In this document: positions 8,062-18,657 of the stretch, piece by piece
Layout: the number at the start of each line of letters is the position of its first letter
Numbering within the stretch: position 1 is the first letter of the stretch
Assembly (NCBI GenBank): GCA_016709495.1
Contig: JADJMS010000022.1
Location: 1-64,000, forward strand
Direction of reading: 5' to 3'
From: Candidatus Dechloromonas phosphorivorans
GTDB lineage: Bacteria; Pseudomonadota; Gammaproteobacteria; Burkholderiales; Rhodocyclaceae
DNA length: 64,000 nt
The notes under the pieces: generated by a model
Seen by the model: only the letters and a program-made list of their open reading frames with translations
Told to the model about the DNA's origin: nothing
The model's database searches: none
Program-made: the position numbers and the translations under genes

Positions 8062-9275
8062 ACCCTCCTATCGCCCGGCGGCGCTTGCCGCCCTTCTCCT
8101 TGCCTTGATCAGCGCGCCAGCCCAGGCACAGTCGCAGGCAGAATTTCAGAGTTGTCTGGCGCGCCTGCAACCTGCGGCCCGGCAAGCCGGCGTTGATTCA
8201 GCCAATTTCATTCGCTTTACACAAGGCGTGCAGGCTGATTTCTCGCTGCTCGAAAAACTCAACTACCAGCCGGAATTCAAGCTGCCGATCTGGGATTACC
8301 TCTCCGGCCTGGTTGATGAAGAACGCGTGACGGATGGCCTGGCCGGCCTCAGTCGCCATGCCGAGGTGTTGCAAAAAGTTCAGGCTCAATATGGCGTTGA
8401 TCCGGCAACCGTCGTTGCGGTATGGGGCGTTGAAAGTAATTACGGGCGGATAACCGGCAAATACCCGCTGGTTCAGGCCTTGGGCACGCTCTCCTGCTTC
8501 GGTCGGCGGCAAAGCTATTTTCAAGGCGAGTTTTATGCCGCATTGCGCATTCTGCAGCGTGGCGATATTGCGCCAGAGCGCTTGAATGGTTCCTGGGCTG
8601 GCGCTTTCGGCCACACCCAATTCATGCCCGCTACTTACGAAAGGCTGGCTGTCGATTTTGATGGTGATGGTCGTCGTGACCTGGTTGATAACAGCGCTGA
8701 TGCACTGGCATCAACTGCCAACTTCCTGCGCAAAGGTGGCTGGAAAAGTGGATCTGCCCTGGGGTTTTGAAATCAAGCTGCCCAACAACTTTGACACCAG
8801 CCTCGCCGGGCGCAAGAACAAACGCAGTCTGGCCGATTGGGAAGGTTTGGGTCTGACACTGGTTGATGGCCGACCGCTAAGCAACAGCGGGTTGGCGGCT
8901 GGCGAGAAAGTCGGGCTACTGATGCTGGCCGGGGCCAATGGGCCAGCTTTTGTGACAACCAAAAATTTTGATGTGATCTACGGCTACAACGCCGCCGAAA
9001 GCTATGGCTTGGCCATCGCCCATTTGTCCGACCGTTTGCGTGGTGGCCAGCCATTTGTCACGCCCTGGCCGACTGACGACCCTGGCATCGCGCGTGCAGA
9101 ACGGCGCGAACTGCAAACCTTGCTTGCCGCCCGCGGTCACGACATCGGCGACATTGATGGCATGCTGGGCGAAAAAAGCCGGGTTGCAATCAAGCATGAA
9201 CAAAGCCGGCTGGGTCAGATGGTAAATGGTCGTGGTGGGCTTAAAATTCTTCAGGCGTTGCGCGCCGGACAGTAA
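8048..9275 (+). CDS. Lytic murein transglycosylase, MltB family, with peptidoglycan-binding domain (frameshifted)
   Basis: Cleaves peptidoglycan glycan strands in the periplasm with formation of 1,6-anhydromuramic acid. A signal peptide ends near APAQAQ. The catalytic domain has VVAVWGVESNYGR, which holds the acid/base glutamate, then GAFGHTQFMPATY and DFDGDGRRDLV, all typical of the SLT_2/MltB family. The frame slips at about 8750-8760 inside GGWKSG-LPWGFEIKLP and then continues to 9275. The C-terminus holds a short peptidoglycan-binding domain (ELQTLLAARGHDIGDIDGMLG). The start at 8048 overlaps the preceding gene. The slip is in a conserved part of the enzyme and probably a base error. Confidence 0.85.
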
Positions 9276-9297
9276 TCGACAAGTCGCCGTTCACCAA

Positions 9298-9372
9298 GTC
9301 AATTGCCGATTAGCAATTGACGCAACAGCCATGCGCAGGACATACTGCATGGCAAATGTTGCGCCGCAACAT
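9298..9372 (+). repeat. Stacked inverted repeats in the intergenic region
   Basis: GTCAATTGC/GCAATTGAC (9298-9306 and 9313-9321) form a perfect 9-bp stem with a 6-base loop. Next to it GCCATGC/GCATGGC (9328-9334, 9347-9353) is enclosed by CGCAACA (9321-9327) and TGTTGCG (9357-9363), giving one long interrupted hairpin. ATGTTGCG/CGCAACAT (9356-9372) offers an alternative pairing. No T-run follows. The rest of 9276-9436 shows no gene. Confidence 0.55.
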
Positions 9373-9436
9373 CACACCTTACCTGCAAGGTATCGGGATA
9401 ACCGGACTATTGTTGGCGAATGCACGGATTTCACTC

Positions 9437-11472
9437 ATGAAGATCGATTTTCGCCTGGCTTTTCATTACGGCCTGACCATATTTCTCAGCGCCTTTCTGC
9501 TGTTTCAAGTTCAGCCGATGATCGGCAAGATGATCCTGCCCTGGTTCGGTGGCTCGGCCTCGGTCTGGACAACCTGCATGTTGTTCTTCCAGACCATCCT
9601 GCTGCTTGGTTATCTGTATTCGCATTGGGTTGTACGTTTTTTGACACCACGCCAGCAAAGCCTCCTGCATATGACTTTGCTGGCGACCAGCCTGCTCCTG
9701 ATTCCGATTGAACCCAGCGAAGCCTGGAAACCCACCGGCGCTGAAAACCCCACCCTGCGCATCCTCGGACTGCTTACTGTCTCCATCGGGCTACCCTACT
9801 TTGTCTTGTCCACCACCGGGCCATTGATCCAGGCCTGGTTTGCCCGCGAGCGATCCGGACAGGTACCTTATCGGCTGTTTGCGCTGTCCAACCTTGGTTC
9901 GATGCTCGCCCTGCTGGCCTACCCGTTAGCCGTTGAACCGTTGTTGCCGACGCGCTGGCAATCCTGGGCATGGTCCGGCCTTTTTGCCACCTTTGCCCTG
10001 GCCTGTGGTCTGCTTGCCTGGCGCGGCCGCAATGGGAAACCGATTGTCGTTGGTCACCACGAAAAGGCCGAGCCATTGCGCCTGCCGCAAATGCTGCTCT
10101 GGATCGCCCTGGCCGCCTGCCCTTCCATTCTAATGGTGGCTGATACCAGCTTTCTCACTGAAAACATCGCACCGATTCCGCTACTCTGGGTCGCACCGCT
10201 GGCCCTCTACCTGCTCTCCTTCATCCTGAGCTTTGAAGGCCACGGCTGGTATCAGCGACGTATCTACCTGCCACTGCTGGTCATCAGCCTATTTTTGCTT
10301 GCCTGGTTACCGACGTTGGGCGTCAGCGAAATGCCGATCAAGCTTGCCATGGGCCTCAACCTTGCTGCCTTCTTCGTTGCCTGCATGGTCTGCCACGGCG
10401 AACTCGCCCGCCAACAGCCACACCCCAGCCAGCTAACCGGCTATTACCTGACGCTTTCCATCGGTGGCGCGCTGGGCGGCTTCTTTGTCGGTGTAGTGGC
10501 TCCCTACTTTTTCAACAGCCACTATGAATTATCGATTGGTATCCTGCTTACCGGCCTTGTTGCCGCAATCGCCATCATCCCGCGCATCGCTTTCCCCAAA
10601 CCGGCACTGCGCACCGCCACCATTGCCCTATGCGCCCTGCTGCTGGCCGGCATCGGCTGGCTGCGCGTTGCCGACCATCAGGAAGAGATCGGCGGCGCAG
10701 ATGCCCTGCTACGCAATTTCTATGGCACGTTGACAGTCAGCAGCAATGCCGAAGCAGGCTGGCGCACCATGCTGCACGGCCAGATTATCCATGGCCGACA
10801 ATACACTTCGCCGGAAAAATCCCAACTTCCTACCACCTACTACAGCCCGGCCGGCGGCGCCGGCAAGACATTGCTAGCCAAAACCGGCCAGGGGCCGCTG
10901 CGCGTTGGCGTGGTTGGCATTGGCGTCGGCACACTGGCCACCTACGGCAAACCCGGCGACTATTACCGGCTCTACGACATCGACCCGCTAGTCATCGACG
11001 TTGCGCAAAAGCACTTCACCTTCCTGTCCGACACCAAGGCCAAAACCGACATCATCCTTGGCGACGCCCGCCTGCAGCTTGAAAAGGAAAACCCACAGCA
11101 ATTTGATGCTCATCGTAGATGCCTTCTCCGGCGACTCGGTGCCGGTATAACCTGCTGACCCGCCAGGCTTTTGAACTTTATTTTCGCCATCTCAAACCGG
11201 ACGGGGTGCTGGCCATCCACATCACCAACCGCTACCTGGATTTGCGCCCGGTGATCAAAACGGCTGCCGATTTCCTCAAGCGCCCTGTCCGCATCGTCGA
11301 CGATGCGGGCGACAGTGATCAAGGAACATTCCGTTCACGCTGGGCGGTCATCGCTCAGGACGATACTTTCTTCTGCCACGACGGTTTCGCCGACGCCAAA
11401 CTGCTTGCTGACAAACCCGGATTCAAGCCTTGGCAGGATGATTACAGCAGTTTGTTTGCAGTGCTGCAGTAA
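9437..11472 (+). CDS. Membrane-bound spermidine-synthase-like protein (frameshifted near the C-terminal third)
   Basis: Large protein with about twelve predicted membrane helices (residues 10-460), then a soluble domain with the SAM-binding-like motif GVVGIGVGTLATYG and DIDPLVIDVAQKHF, resembling polyamine aminopropyltransferases. This fused architecture is a recognised family whose substrate is generally unknown. The nominal frame ends at 11158, but LMLIVDAFSGDSVPV in one frame and LLTRQAFELYF in another show two slips at about 11105 and 11150; the tail then runs to 11472. The motif IVDAFSGDSVP is the aminopropyltransferase catalytic loop, so the broken region is functionally important. Start ATG 9437 is chosen because MKIDFRLAFHYG leads straight into the first helix; an upstream in-frame start at 9317 exists. 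The gene ends exactly where the convergent DUF1684 gene ends. Confidence 0.78.
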
Positions 11473-12247
11473 TCAGGGCTTCTTCTCACCGGCGGTGACA
11501 GCAAAAGGCAACCAGTTTTCTGGCGGAGGCAGCGGGCAAGTAGCAAAAGGTGTGAAAGCACAGGGCGGACTATAGGCAAAATTAAAATCCAGGCTGATTT
11601 TGCCGTCGACCGAAACAGGTACTTTGAGAAAACGTCCCGCCCCATAAGTTTCCTTGCCGCTGCTGCGATCACGAAAAACAAAGAAAACCTCAGTCGCACT
11701 CACTGACATCGGCAGCAATTCAACTTGCTGCCCGGCTATTTCAAACACCGCTCGGTGTTCAACGAGCACTGTTTTCAGTTCGCCAGCAACATTCGGCACT
11801 TCCATCGAAACGGGCGGTGACAATGTCTGCCATTCAGCATCAATACGCCATGCTGGGTCGTAAGCGAAGTATTCCAGTCCGTTAAAGGGCTTTACTAAGG
11901 CCCAGTCCCGATCACGCAAACGCACTGCCAGTCGATTGTTACGGTCAACAACAAAAAAATGCCCAGTTTTTATAGTCGACCGTAGAAGGTTGACCGTTAA
12001 GGTCAGTTTGCAACTCGATTTCCGCTCCCTCTTCCGGCAACCAGAACAACTTGTCACCCTGCCAGCACAAATCGCCGAGATGCGGCGGTCCAGCAGGCAG
12101 CAGAACGGTAGAACCTTCGGCACTGCCAACCGGGTTCAACCCCGGTTCCAGCCAGAACAGGCCAATCAAACCGAGCCAGCTATTCGGGCCGGCCAATTCA
12201 TCACGGCGTGCAAGCCGCCAGCGCTGATGCACTTGATCGCTATCCAT
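11473..12247 (-). CDS. DUF1684 family protein (frameshifted)
   Basis: About 257 residues. The N-terminal part (RWRLARRDELAGPNSWLGLIGLFWLEPG) and the core (LRDRDWALVKPF, GLEYFAYDPAWRIDAEW) match the DUF1684 family, whose function is unknown. Near the end, SLDFNFAYSPPCAF and CPLPPPENWLP are the family's conserved tail. A run of seven T residues (minus strand) at about 11951-11957 holds one T too many: reading six gives NWAFFVVDRNN in a single frame. The gene begins 13 bp after the stop of the large sensor kinase with AAGGAAACC as ribosome-binding site, so the two are co-transcribed. No signal peptide is evident. Confidence 0.75.
11938..11949 (-). repeat. Dispersed 12-mer GTTGACCGTAAC, copy 2
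   Basis: Exact copy on the minus strand, inside the DUF1684 gene, read there as V-D-R-N. Near-matches lie close by at 11989-11997. Confidence 0.6.
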
Positions 12248-12260
12248 AGGTTTCCTTGAA

Positions 12261-15200
12261 TTATGCCTTCGACCTATTCAGCCACTTCAGGAGCACTTCA
12301 TACATGACTTCGGGAATGACCGGTTTGCCAATATGGTCGTTCATGCCCGCATTGAGACAGGCTTGGCGATCCTCCTGAAAAGCATTGGCCGTCATTGCCA
12401 GAATGGGGGTATCGATGTTCAAGGAGGTTGCACGGATCGCTCGAGTTGCCTCGAGGCCATTCATTTTCGGCATTTGCATATCCATCAGGATCAAGTCATA
12501 GTCGCAGACAAGTGCCAGAGACAAGGCCATCTCGCCATCCTCAGCCAGGTCCACGATCAAACCGACATCCTCCAGCAACCCACGCGAAACCTCCTGGCTG
12601 ATCGGTTCATCTTCGGCCAAAAGGACACGGGCGCCCGGATATAGGCGAATCAATTGAGCTTCCGCCGTTTCCTGCTGAGAAACAGGCGTGGGTGCAGCCT
12701 TTGCAACTTTACCCAGACGGACGGTAAACCAGAAGGCGCTGCCCTGCCCCGGCACACTATTGACGCCAATGTCGCCACCCATCATCTGGGCAAGCCGCTT
12801 GCTGATCGCAAGCCCGAGGCCGGTGCCACCATATTTTCGGGTCATCGAACTATCCGCTTGCTCGAAGGCAGTGAACAGACGTTTCTGCTCCTCCGCAGAG
12901 ATACCAATACCGCTGTCCTGCACTTCAAAATGGAGCAGAACACTGTCAGGTGTATTTTCTGTCTGACTGATGCGTACCTTGATTTCACCTGACTCGGTAA
13001 ATTTAATGGCATTGCCGATCAGGTTGAGCAGAATCTGGCCAAGGCGCAGTGAATCCCCCCTGAATGACGCATCAGCGATTTCTGGCGAGGTATCAATCAG
13101 CAGTTTGAGTCCTTTTTGTTCGGCCTTGAAGCCAACAAGGCTGAGCGTGTTGGACAGCACTTTGTCGAGTTTGAATTCAATACTTTCCAAAGCAAGGTGC
13201 TCTGCCTCAATTTTCGATATATCAAGAATGTCATTGATAATCAGCAGCAAACGGTTTGCCGCATCCTGCGCCAGATCAAGCTGACGCCGTGACTTCTCAT
13301 CGCTAACCCGACCACGCACCAGCGCAACCATGCCCATGATCCCATGCATGGGCGTGCGCAATTCGTGACTCATGTTGGCAAGGAAGGCTGATTTGGCCTT
13401 GTTGGCTGATTCAGCAGCCTCCTTGGCAAGGGTCAAGGTTTGATTGGCAATTTCCAGATCAACATTCAGTGCCTGGATGCGGTCTTCCGACTTTACTCGT
13501 TCAACAATTTCGACTTGCAACCGTTCGTTGCCTGTCCGCAAATCATCTGCCTGTTGTTCGAGGCTCTGCGCATGCCGGTGCAATTGCTGGGACATGTCGT
13601 TGATTGCGTCAAACAAGGAAGCAACTTCGCGGATGGGGCTCGTCTTGTCGTCGGCGATTTGCCAATTACCCGCAGCCAGTCTGGCTGATGCGCGCGATAG
13701 TTGAATTAGCGGTCGCGACACCCAATCGCTCACCAGCAAACCGACAAACAGGCTGAAAACCGTCACCATGAGCGCCAGATAGGCAACATTTCGCAACATG
13801 CTGTTGGCTACCGAGTCGAAGTTGGCTTTCGGCATGATCACACCAATGCACAACTGCGGCCCCTGTTCCAGTTGAAGGGTACGCCAGTCAATTAAATAGC
13901 GCTCCCCATCAACCTCGATATGCGCATTGCCTTCAGGCCGCCCAGCAGCCTGCAAAGAGGCGCCGGCAGCTCTAATAAGCGGGTTGTCACTGTTAGAAAA
14001 ATCAATTCGCTCGGTTTTCTCACCATTGATCCGGTATACCGCATCCAAAGTTGAAGTCGCAAGCAACTTGCCGTCAGTTTCAGCAATAAAAGCTACGCTA
14101 CTGGCGTTTCCGCCAAGTTCCCGGAGAAGGTTGCTGACCTGCGACAAGGCTACGTCAGCCGCCGTTACACCAATCAGATCCCCATTCGGGCCATACAAAG
14201 GGGACGACATGCCAATGCCCAATGTGTCATAAGCACCCTCGATATCATTGATGGCATAACGGTAAGCCGGGTACCAAGACATACGTCCTGCGCTGACTGC
14301 CGACTTGAACCAGGGGCGAGTACGCGCATCGAAATCACTGTTTGCTTTTGAAACAAGCGTGGTCGGCCGTGCTGCATCATCAACCCGATAAATGTGCATG
14401 ACACGGTCGTTAACAAGGCGGGCATGGATCATCCGCAAGCCTTTGTCCGTACCCAGCGGTGGTCTGCTGCCGGCATAGTATTCGCCATCAGCCATGCCTA
14501 CCGAAATGAAAGTCAGTAAAGGTTGCTGGCGAATCTGCAGCAGGAAACTTTGCATTATCTGCTCGCGTTTATTGCTGTCGAGCAAGCCTGCGCGTGCCTG
14601 TTCAACATTGAACGTAATGATGCGTCGTGGTACCTCGAAGAAGGCAGTCACACGATCATGAATACGCTCCCCCAGCCCGGCAGCAGTCGATTGCACATAC
14701 TGATCTGATGATTGTTGCGCAGCGTGATAAGAAAACCAGCCGTAAATGGCAACAATGGGCAGGAGCACCAGAATGACAGCAGCAAGCAAAAATGCGCGCA
14801 ATCCGATTTTTAGCTTTGCACGTGAATGATTGGCTGGCTGATCTGCACCATCATGCTTCCTGGTCTGAACAAGATTCAAGCGACGGTTTCTGGCGAACAA
14901 TAAAAGCACCAGCCCAAGTGTAAAAAACGCGCCGGTGCCACGAATCAACCAGGGACGAAGACCATCAGCCGTACTCCCGGGTTTTGGGATAGCCGCCAGA
15001 CGCCACTGACCACCCGGTAAATTCATGTCTACAACAATATGTGCTTGTTTGAACAGCGCAGCATCACCAAAAAAGGGTTCGCCTTGAGCGCCGGTACCGT
15101 CACGACCACGTATGGCTAAAACAAATGGCAGATCGGGCACCAACAATCCAGCATCGGCCAAAACACCTTCAAAATCGATGGCAGTCGACAGCACGCCTTT

Positions 15201-15740
15201 TAGCGCACCTACTTTTCCATTGTCTGACGATTCAAAAATAGGTGTCCGGCCAACCAACCCCTGGCGTCCACTCTGTACCAGCTTTATCGGTCCGGTCACC
15301 ACCGTGTCACGCAACTCGATTGCCCGCTGAACACCCGTCATGATGTATGGGCGATTCGCGTAGTTCATGCCAAGAACAGCCTCGTTTCCCTTGAATGGAT
15401 AGACGAAGATAACCTCGAAATTACGTGACAAGGTAACGTTGATAATATGCCGATGGCGGGAAATCAGGTTTTCGGCAATCTGCTGCATTCGTGCATCGCT
15501 AACAGCCAAATCTGGCGGCAACGCCGCTGCAAAGTCGTAATTTACCTGCAGAATATTGTTCAGATTTCGTTCAAGGCGAAGCGCAGCGGCACGAAGTTGC
15601 ACTTCAGTCAGGCTCATATTCGCCTGATCGCTTAGCCGACGGTCGTAATACTCGATTGATACAGTCAGCAGCCAGCCAAGTACAACGATAGCTAACACTT
15701 GTAGCCAGGCATTTACTCCAAAGCGCTTAACTGCTGCCAC
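12261..15740 (-). CDS. Hybrid sensor histidine kinase with CHASE and dCache sensor regions
   Basis: 1159 residues in an intact frame. Order: membrane helix (11-29); CHASE-like periplasmic domain (about 60-200, with FVYPFKGNEAVLG and VGRTPIFE); helix (267-284); helix (313-335); dCache-type domain (about 345-640, with RTRPWFKSAV, SWYPAYR and LIGVTAADV); helix (652-672); HAMP (about 672-725); coiled coil (725-785); HisKA with phospho-acceptor His792 in SHELRTP; HATPase_c (N-box around 905-912, DSGIGIS, GGTGLGLAIS); receiver domain (1036-1150) with acidic pair ED 1044-1045, phospho-acceptor Asp1087 and Lys1139. Two extracytoplasmic sensors in one chain suggest integration of two ligands. No separate response regulator or output domain is adjacent, so the phosphoryl target is unknown. 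Confidence 0.9.
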   Translation of the reverse strand: MAAVKRFGVNAWLQVLAIVVLGWLLTVSIEYYDRRLSDQANMSLTEVQLRAAALRLERNLNNILQVNYDFAAALPPDLAVSDARMQQIAENLISRHRHIINVTLSRNFEVIFVYPFKGNEAVLGMNYANRPYIMTGVQRAIELRDTVVTGPIKLVQSGRQGLVGRTPIFESSDNGKVGALKGVLSTAIDFEGVLADAGLLVPDLPFVLAIRGRDGTGAQGEPFFGDAALFKQAHIVVDMNLPGGQWRLAAIPKPGSTADGLRPWLIRGTGAFFTLGLVLLLFARNRRLNLVQTRKHDGADQPANHSRAKLKIGLRAFLLAAVILVLLPIVAIYGWFSYHAAQQSSDQYVQSTAAGLGERIHDRVTAFFEVPRRIITFNVEQARAGLLDSNKREQIMQSFLLQIRQQPLLTFISVGMADGEYYAGSRPPLGTDKGLRMIHARLVNDRVMHIYRVDDAARPTTLVSKANSDFDARTRPWFKSAVSAGRMSWYPAYRYAINDIEGAYDTLGIGMSSPLYGPNGDLIGVTAADVALSQVSNLLRELGGNASSVAFIAETDGKLLATSTLDAVYRINGEKTERIDFSNSDNPLIRAAGASLQAAGRPEGNAHIEVDGERYLIDWRTLQLEQGPQLCIGVIMPKANFDSVANSMLRNVAYLALMVTVFSLFVGLLVSDWVSRPLIQLSRASARLAAGNWQIADDKTSPIREVASLFDAINDMSQQLHRHAQSLEQQADDLRTGNERLQVEIVERVKSEDRIQALNVDLEIANQTLTLAKEAAESANKAKSAFLANMSHELRTPMHGIMGMVALVRGRVSDEKSRRQLDLAQDAANRLLLIINDILDISKIEAEHLALESIEFKLDKVLSNTLSLVGFKAEQKGLKLLIDTSPEIADASFRGDSLRLGQILLNLIGNAIKFTESGEIKVRISQTENTPDSVLLHFEVQDSGIGISAEEQKRLFTAFEQADSSMTRKYGGTGLGLAISKRLAQMMGGDIGVNSVPGQGSAFWFTVRLGKVAKAAPTPVSQQETAEAQLIRLYPGARVLLAEDEPISQEVSRGLLEDVGLIVDLAEDGEMALSLALVCDYDLILMDMQMPKMNGLEATRAIRATSLNIDTPILAMTANAFQEDRQACLNAGMNDHIGKPVIPEVMYEVLLKWLNRSKA

Positions 15741-15841
15741 TGGACAATTCTTGGGTTAGATTTTGAAGTTTCAAGAATAGCAGCTTGAATCCATATTCGA
15801 ATACAAACAGGCCTCCCGTACACGCCGAAAGACATAAAAAT

Positions 15842-15866
15842 ATCGGCACCCACCATGGGTGCCGAT
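15842..15866. terminator. Bidirectional terminator after clpB
   Basis: ATCGGCACCC (15842-15851), loop ACCAT, GGGTGCCGAT (15857-15866) is a perfect 10-bp stem. On the minus strand it is followed by ATTTTTATG, so it ends the clpB transcript. It lies 20 bp past the clpB stop. Confidence 0.88.
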
Positions 15867-15885
15867 TTTCAGGGATTACAAAGAC

Positions 15886-18468
15886 TCAAGCCTTGTTGAA
15901 GCGCATGATCCCGTTCTCACAAACAACACGAATCGTGTCCTTGGCGGCAAATTTTCCTTCCAGAATGGCCTCGGCCAGCGGATTTTCAAGTTGCTGCTGA
16001 ATAGCACGCTTGAGTGGCCGCGCACCAAACACCGGGTCGAATCCGGCCTGGGCCAGTTCGGCCAACGCACTGTCTTCGACGACAATCGCCATATCGAGCT
16101 GAGCCAGGCGTTTTTCCAGATAGCCGAGTTGAATCTTGGCAATGCCGGCGATGTGCTTTTCGTCCAGAGCATGGAAGACGACTACTTCGTCGATCCGGTT
16201 GATAAATTCCGGACGGAAGTAGTTCTTCACCTCAGACATCACGGCCACCTTGATCACCCGTAATCATCGCCAGACATCTGCTGGATCATCTGGCTACCCA
16301 GATTGGAGGTCATGACAATCACTGTATTTTTGAAGTCGACCGTACGACCCTGGCCATCAGTCATGCGGCCATCATCCAGCACCTGGAGCAGCACATTGAA
16401 GACATCCGGGTGTGCCTTCTCGACTTCATCGAGCAGAATCACACTGTATGGCTTGCGGCGCACAGCTTCGGTCAGGTAACCACCCTCTTCGTAACCGACG
16501 TAACCCGGTGGCGCGCCGATCAGGCGGGCGACCGAATGCTTCTCCATGAATTCACTCATATCGATGCGAATCAAATGATCCTCGGCATCAAACATGAATT
16601 CGGCCAGCGCCTTGCACAGTTCAGTTTTACCGACACCTGTCGGGCCAAGGAAAAGGAAGGAGCCATAAGGGCGGTTCGGATCGGACAGACCGGCGCGCGA
16701 ACGGCGAATTGCATCAGCGACCAGACGAACGGCTTCATCCTGACCAACAACGCGCTTATGCAGACGCTCTTCCATCTTCAACAACTTCTCGCGCTCGCCC
16801 TGCATCATTTTGCTGACCGGGATACCCGTCGCCCGGCTGACGACTTCGGCAATTTCCTCGGCGCCAACCTGGGTGCGCAACAAGACGTTCTTTTTGCCTT
16901 CGCCCTCACCTGCTTTTTCAGCCGCCTTTAGCTGGGCTTCAAGCTGCGGCAATTTGCCGTATTGCAGTTCGGCCACCTTATCCAGCTTGCCTTCACGTTG
17001 CAGGCGAGCAATATCGGCCTTCATGTGGTCGATTTCTTCCTTGATCTGGGCCGAACCCAGCACAGCCGATTTCTCGGCCTTCCAGATTTCCCTCAAGGTC
17101 GGAATACTCCTTCTGTAGCTTGACCAGCTCTTCCTCGATCAGCGACAAGCGCTTTTTCGACGCTTCATCCTTTTCACGTTTGACTGCCTCACGCTCAATC
17201 TTGAGCTGGATCATGCGGCGCTCAAGCTTGTCCATGACTTCCGGCTTGGAATCAATTTCCATCTTGATTTTGGCCGCCGCTTCGTCGATCAGATCGATTG
17301 CCTTGTCCGGCAGGAAACGATCGGTAATGTAGCGATGGCTCAATTCGGCGGCAGCAACAATTGCCGGGTCGGTAATATCGACGCCGTGGTGCAGTTCGTA
17401 CTTCTCTTGCAAACCGCGCAGGATAGCGATGGTCGATTCAACCGAAGGCTCTTCGACCAGCACCTTCTGGAAACGCCGCTCCAGCGCGGCATCCTTCTCA
17501 ATGTACTAGCGGTATTCGTTGAGCGTCGTTGCGCCGATGCAATGCAGCTCGCCACGCGCCAGCGCCGGCTTGAGCATATTGCCGGCATCGATGGCGCCCT
17601 CGGCCTTGCCTGCGCCGACCATGGTGTGCAGTTCGTCAATGAACAGGATGATCTGCCCGGCTTCCTGAGCCACCTCCTTGAGTACCGCTTTCAGGCGCTC
17701 CTCGAATTCACCGCGATACTTGGCACCGGCCAGCAAGCCAGCCATATCAAGCACCAGCACCCGTTTGCCCTTGAGCGTTTCCGGCACTTCACCATTGATA
17801 ATGCGCTGCGCCAGGCCTTCAACAATAGCTGTTTTGCCGACACCCGGTTCGCCGATCAGCACCGGGTTGTTCTTGGTGCGGCGTTGCAGAATCTGGATGG
17901 CACGGCGTATTTCATCGTCACGGCCAATCACCGGGTCAAGCTTGCCCTGCGCGGCCCGCTCGGTCAGATCGATACAATATTTTTTCAGCGTCTCGCGCTG
18001 GCCTTCTGCCTCTTGCGAATCAACGCCCTGCCCGCCACGTACAGCCATGATGGCTGCTTCGAGGGACTTGCGGCTGATACCGTGTTGTTTAGCCAGGCGG
18101 CCAGTTTCGTTTTTGTCGTCACACAGTGCCAACAGAAACATTTCGCTGGCGATGAACTGGTCACCGCGCTTCTGCGCTTCCTTGTCGGTCAGATTGAGCA
18201 GATTGGTCAGGTCACGACCAATTGAAACGTCGCCGCCATGCCCGGAAACCTGCGGCAGATTTTTACTGGCCAGCTCAAGATCCTTGCGCAGTGCCGGCAC
18301 GTTGACACCCGCACGCGCCAGCAAGGAAGTCGTGCCCCCTTCGTCCTGATTGATCAAAGCCAGCAATAGGTGCTGTGGTTCAATGAATTGCTGATCGCCG
18401 CCAACCGCCAGGCTTTGCGCGTCGGAGAGGGCTTCCTGAAATTTGGTGGTGAATTTATCGATGCGCAT
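15886..18468 (-). CDS. clpB: ATP-dependent disaggregase ClpB (one nonsense codon, two frameshifts)
   Basis: Hsp104/ClpB unfoldase that works with DnaK to rescue aggregated proteins after heat stress. Starts MRIDKFTTKFQEAL behind AGGAGAAAAG. It contains the N-terminal repeat domain, AAA1 with Walker A GEPGVGKTA, the coiled-coil middle domain, AAA2 with Walker A GPTGVGKTE and the C-terminal D2-small domain ending NGIMRFNKA. Three lesions break it. TAG at 17506-17508 replaces a lysine codon (NEYR-stop-YIEKDAALE). A surplus G at about 17098 shifts SDL to REIWKAEKSA. A missing G at about 16258 separates GDDYG from VIKVAVMSEV. All flanking sequence is perfectly ClpB-like, so errors are likelier than decay. 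Total length about 860 residues, as normal. Monocistronic, with its own promoter and terminator. Confidence 0.93.
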
Positions 18469-18508
18469 GACTTTTCTCCTGTGTACAGTATTTTCTAATA
18501 TTCCCAAG

Positions 18509-18533
18509 ATGCGGACGAGAGTGTGGATTTCAA
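18509..18533 (-). promoter_or_regulatory. Sigma-32-type heat-shock promoter of clpB
   Basis: On the minus strand TTGAAA (18533-18528) and CCGCAT (18514-18509) are separated by 13 bp, followed by CTT. The sigma-32 consensus is CTTGAAA, 11-16 bp, CCCCATNT; only one base of the -10 core differs. It ends about 41 bp before the clpB start codon. Confidence 0.65.
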
Positions 18534-18657
18534 TACTAATTATTGCGAAATGATTAAAATCTACTGAATACTTGAGGCCAAACAAGAGTATCTTTTTGGC
18601 ACTTGTGTTAAATTAAAAATATAACCTTAGTAATACAACTAAAAGGAGGGTTTATTC

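Noticed and set aside
17506..17508. Split ClpB made as two proteins from an internal start after the TAG
   Set aside because: The stop falls within AAA1, and no ribosome-binding site or domain boundary supports a restart. Two further frameshifts would also have to be explained.
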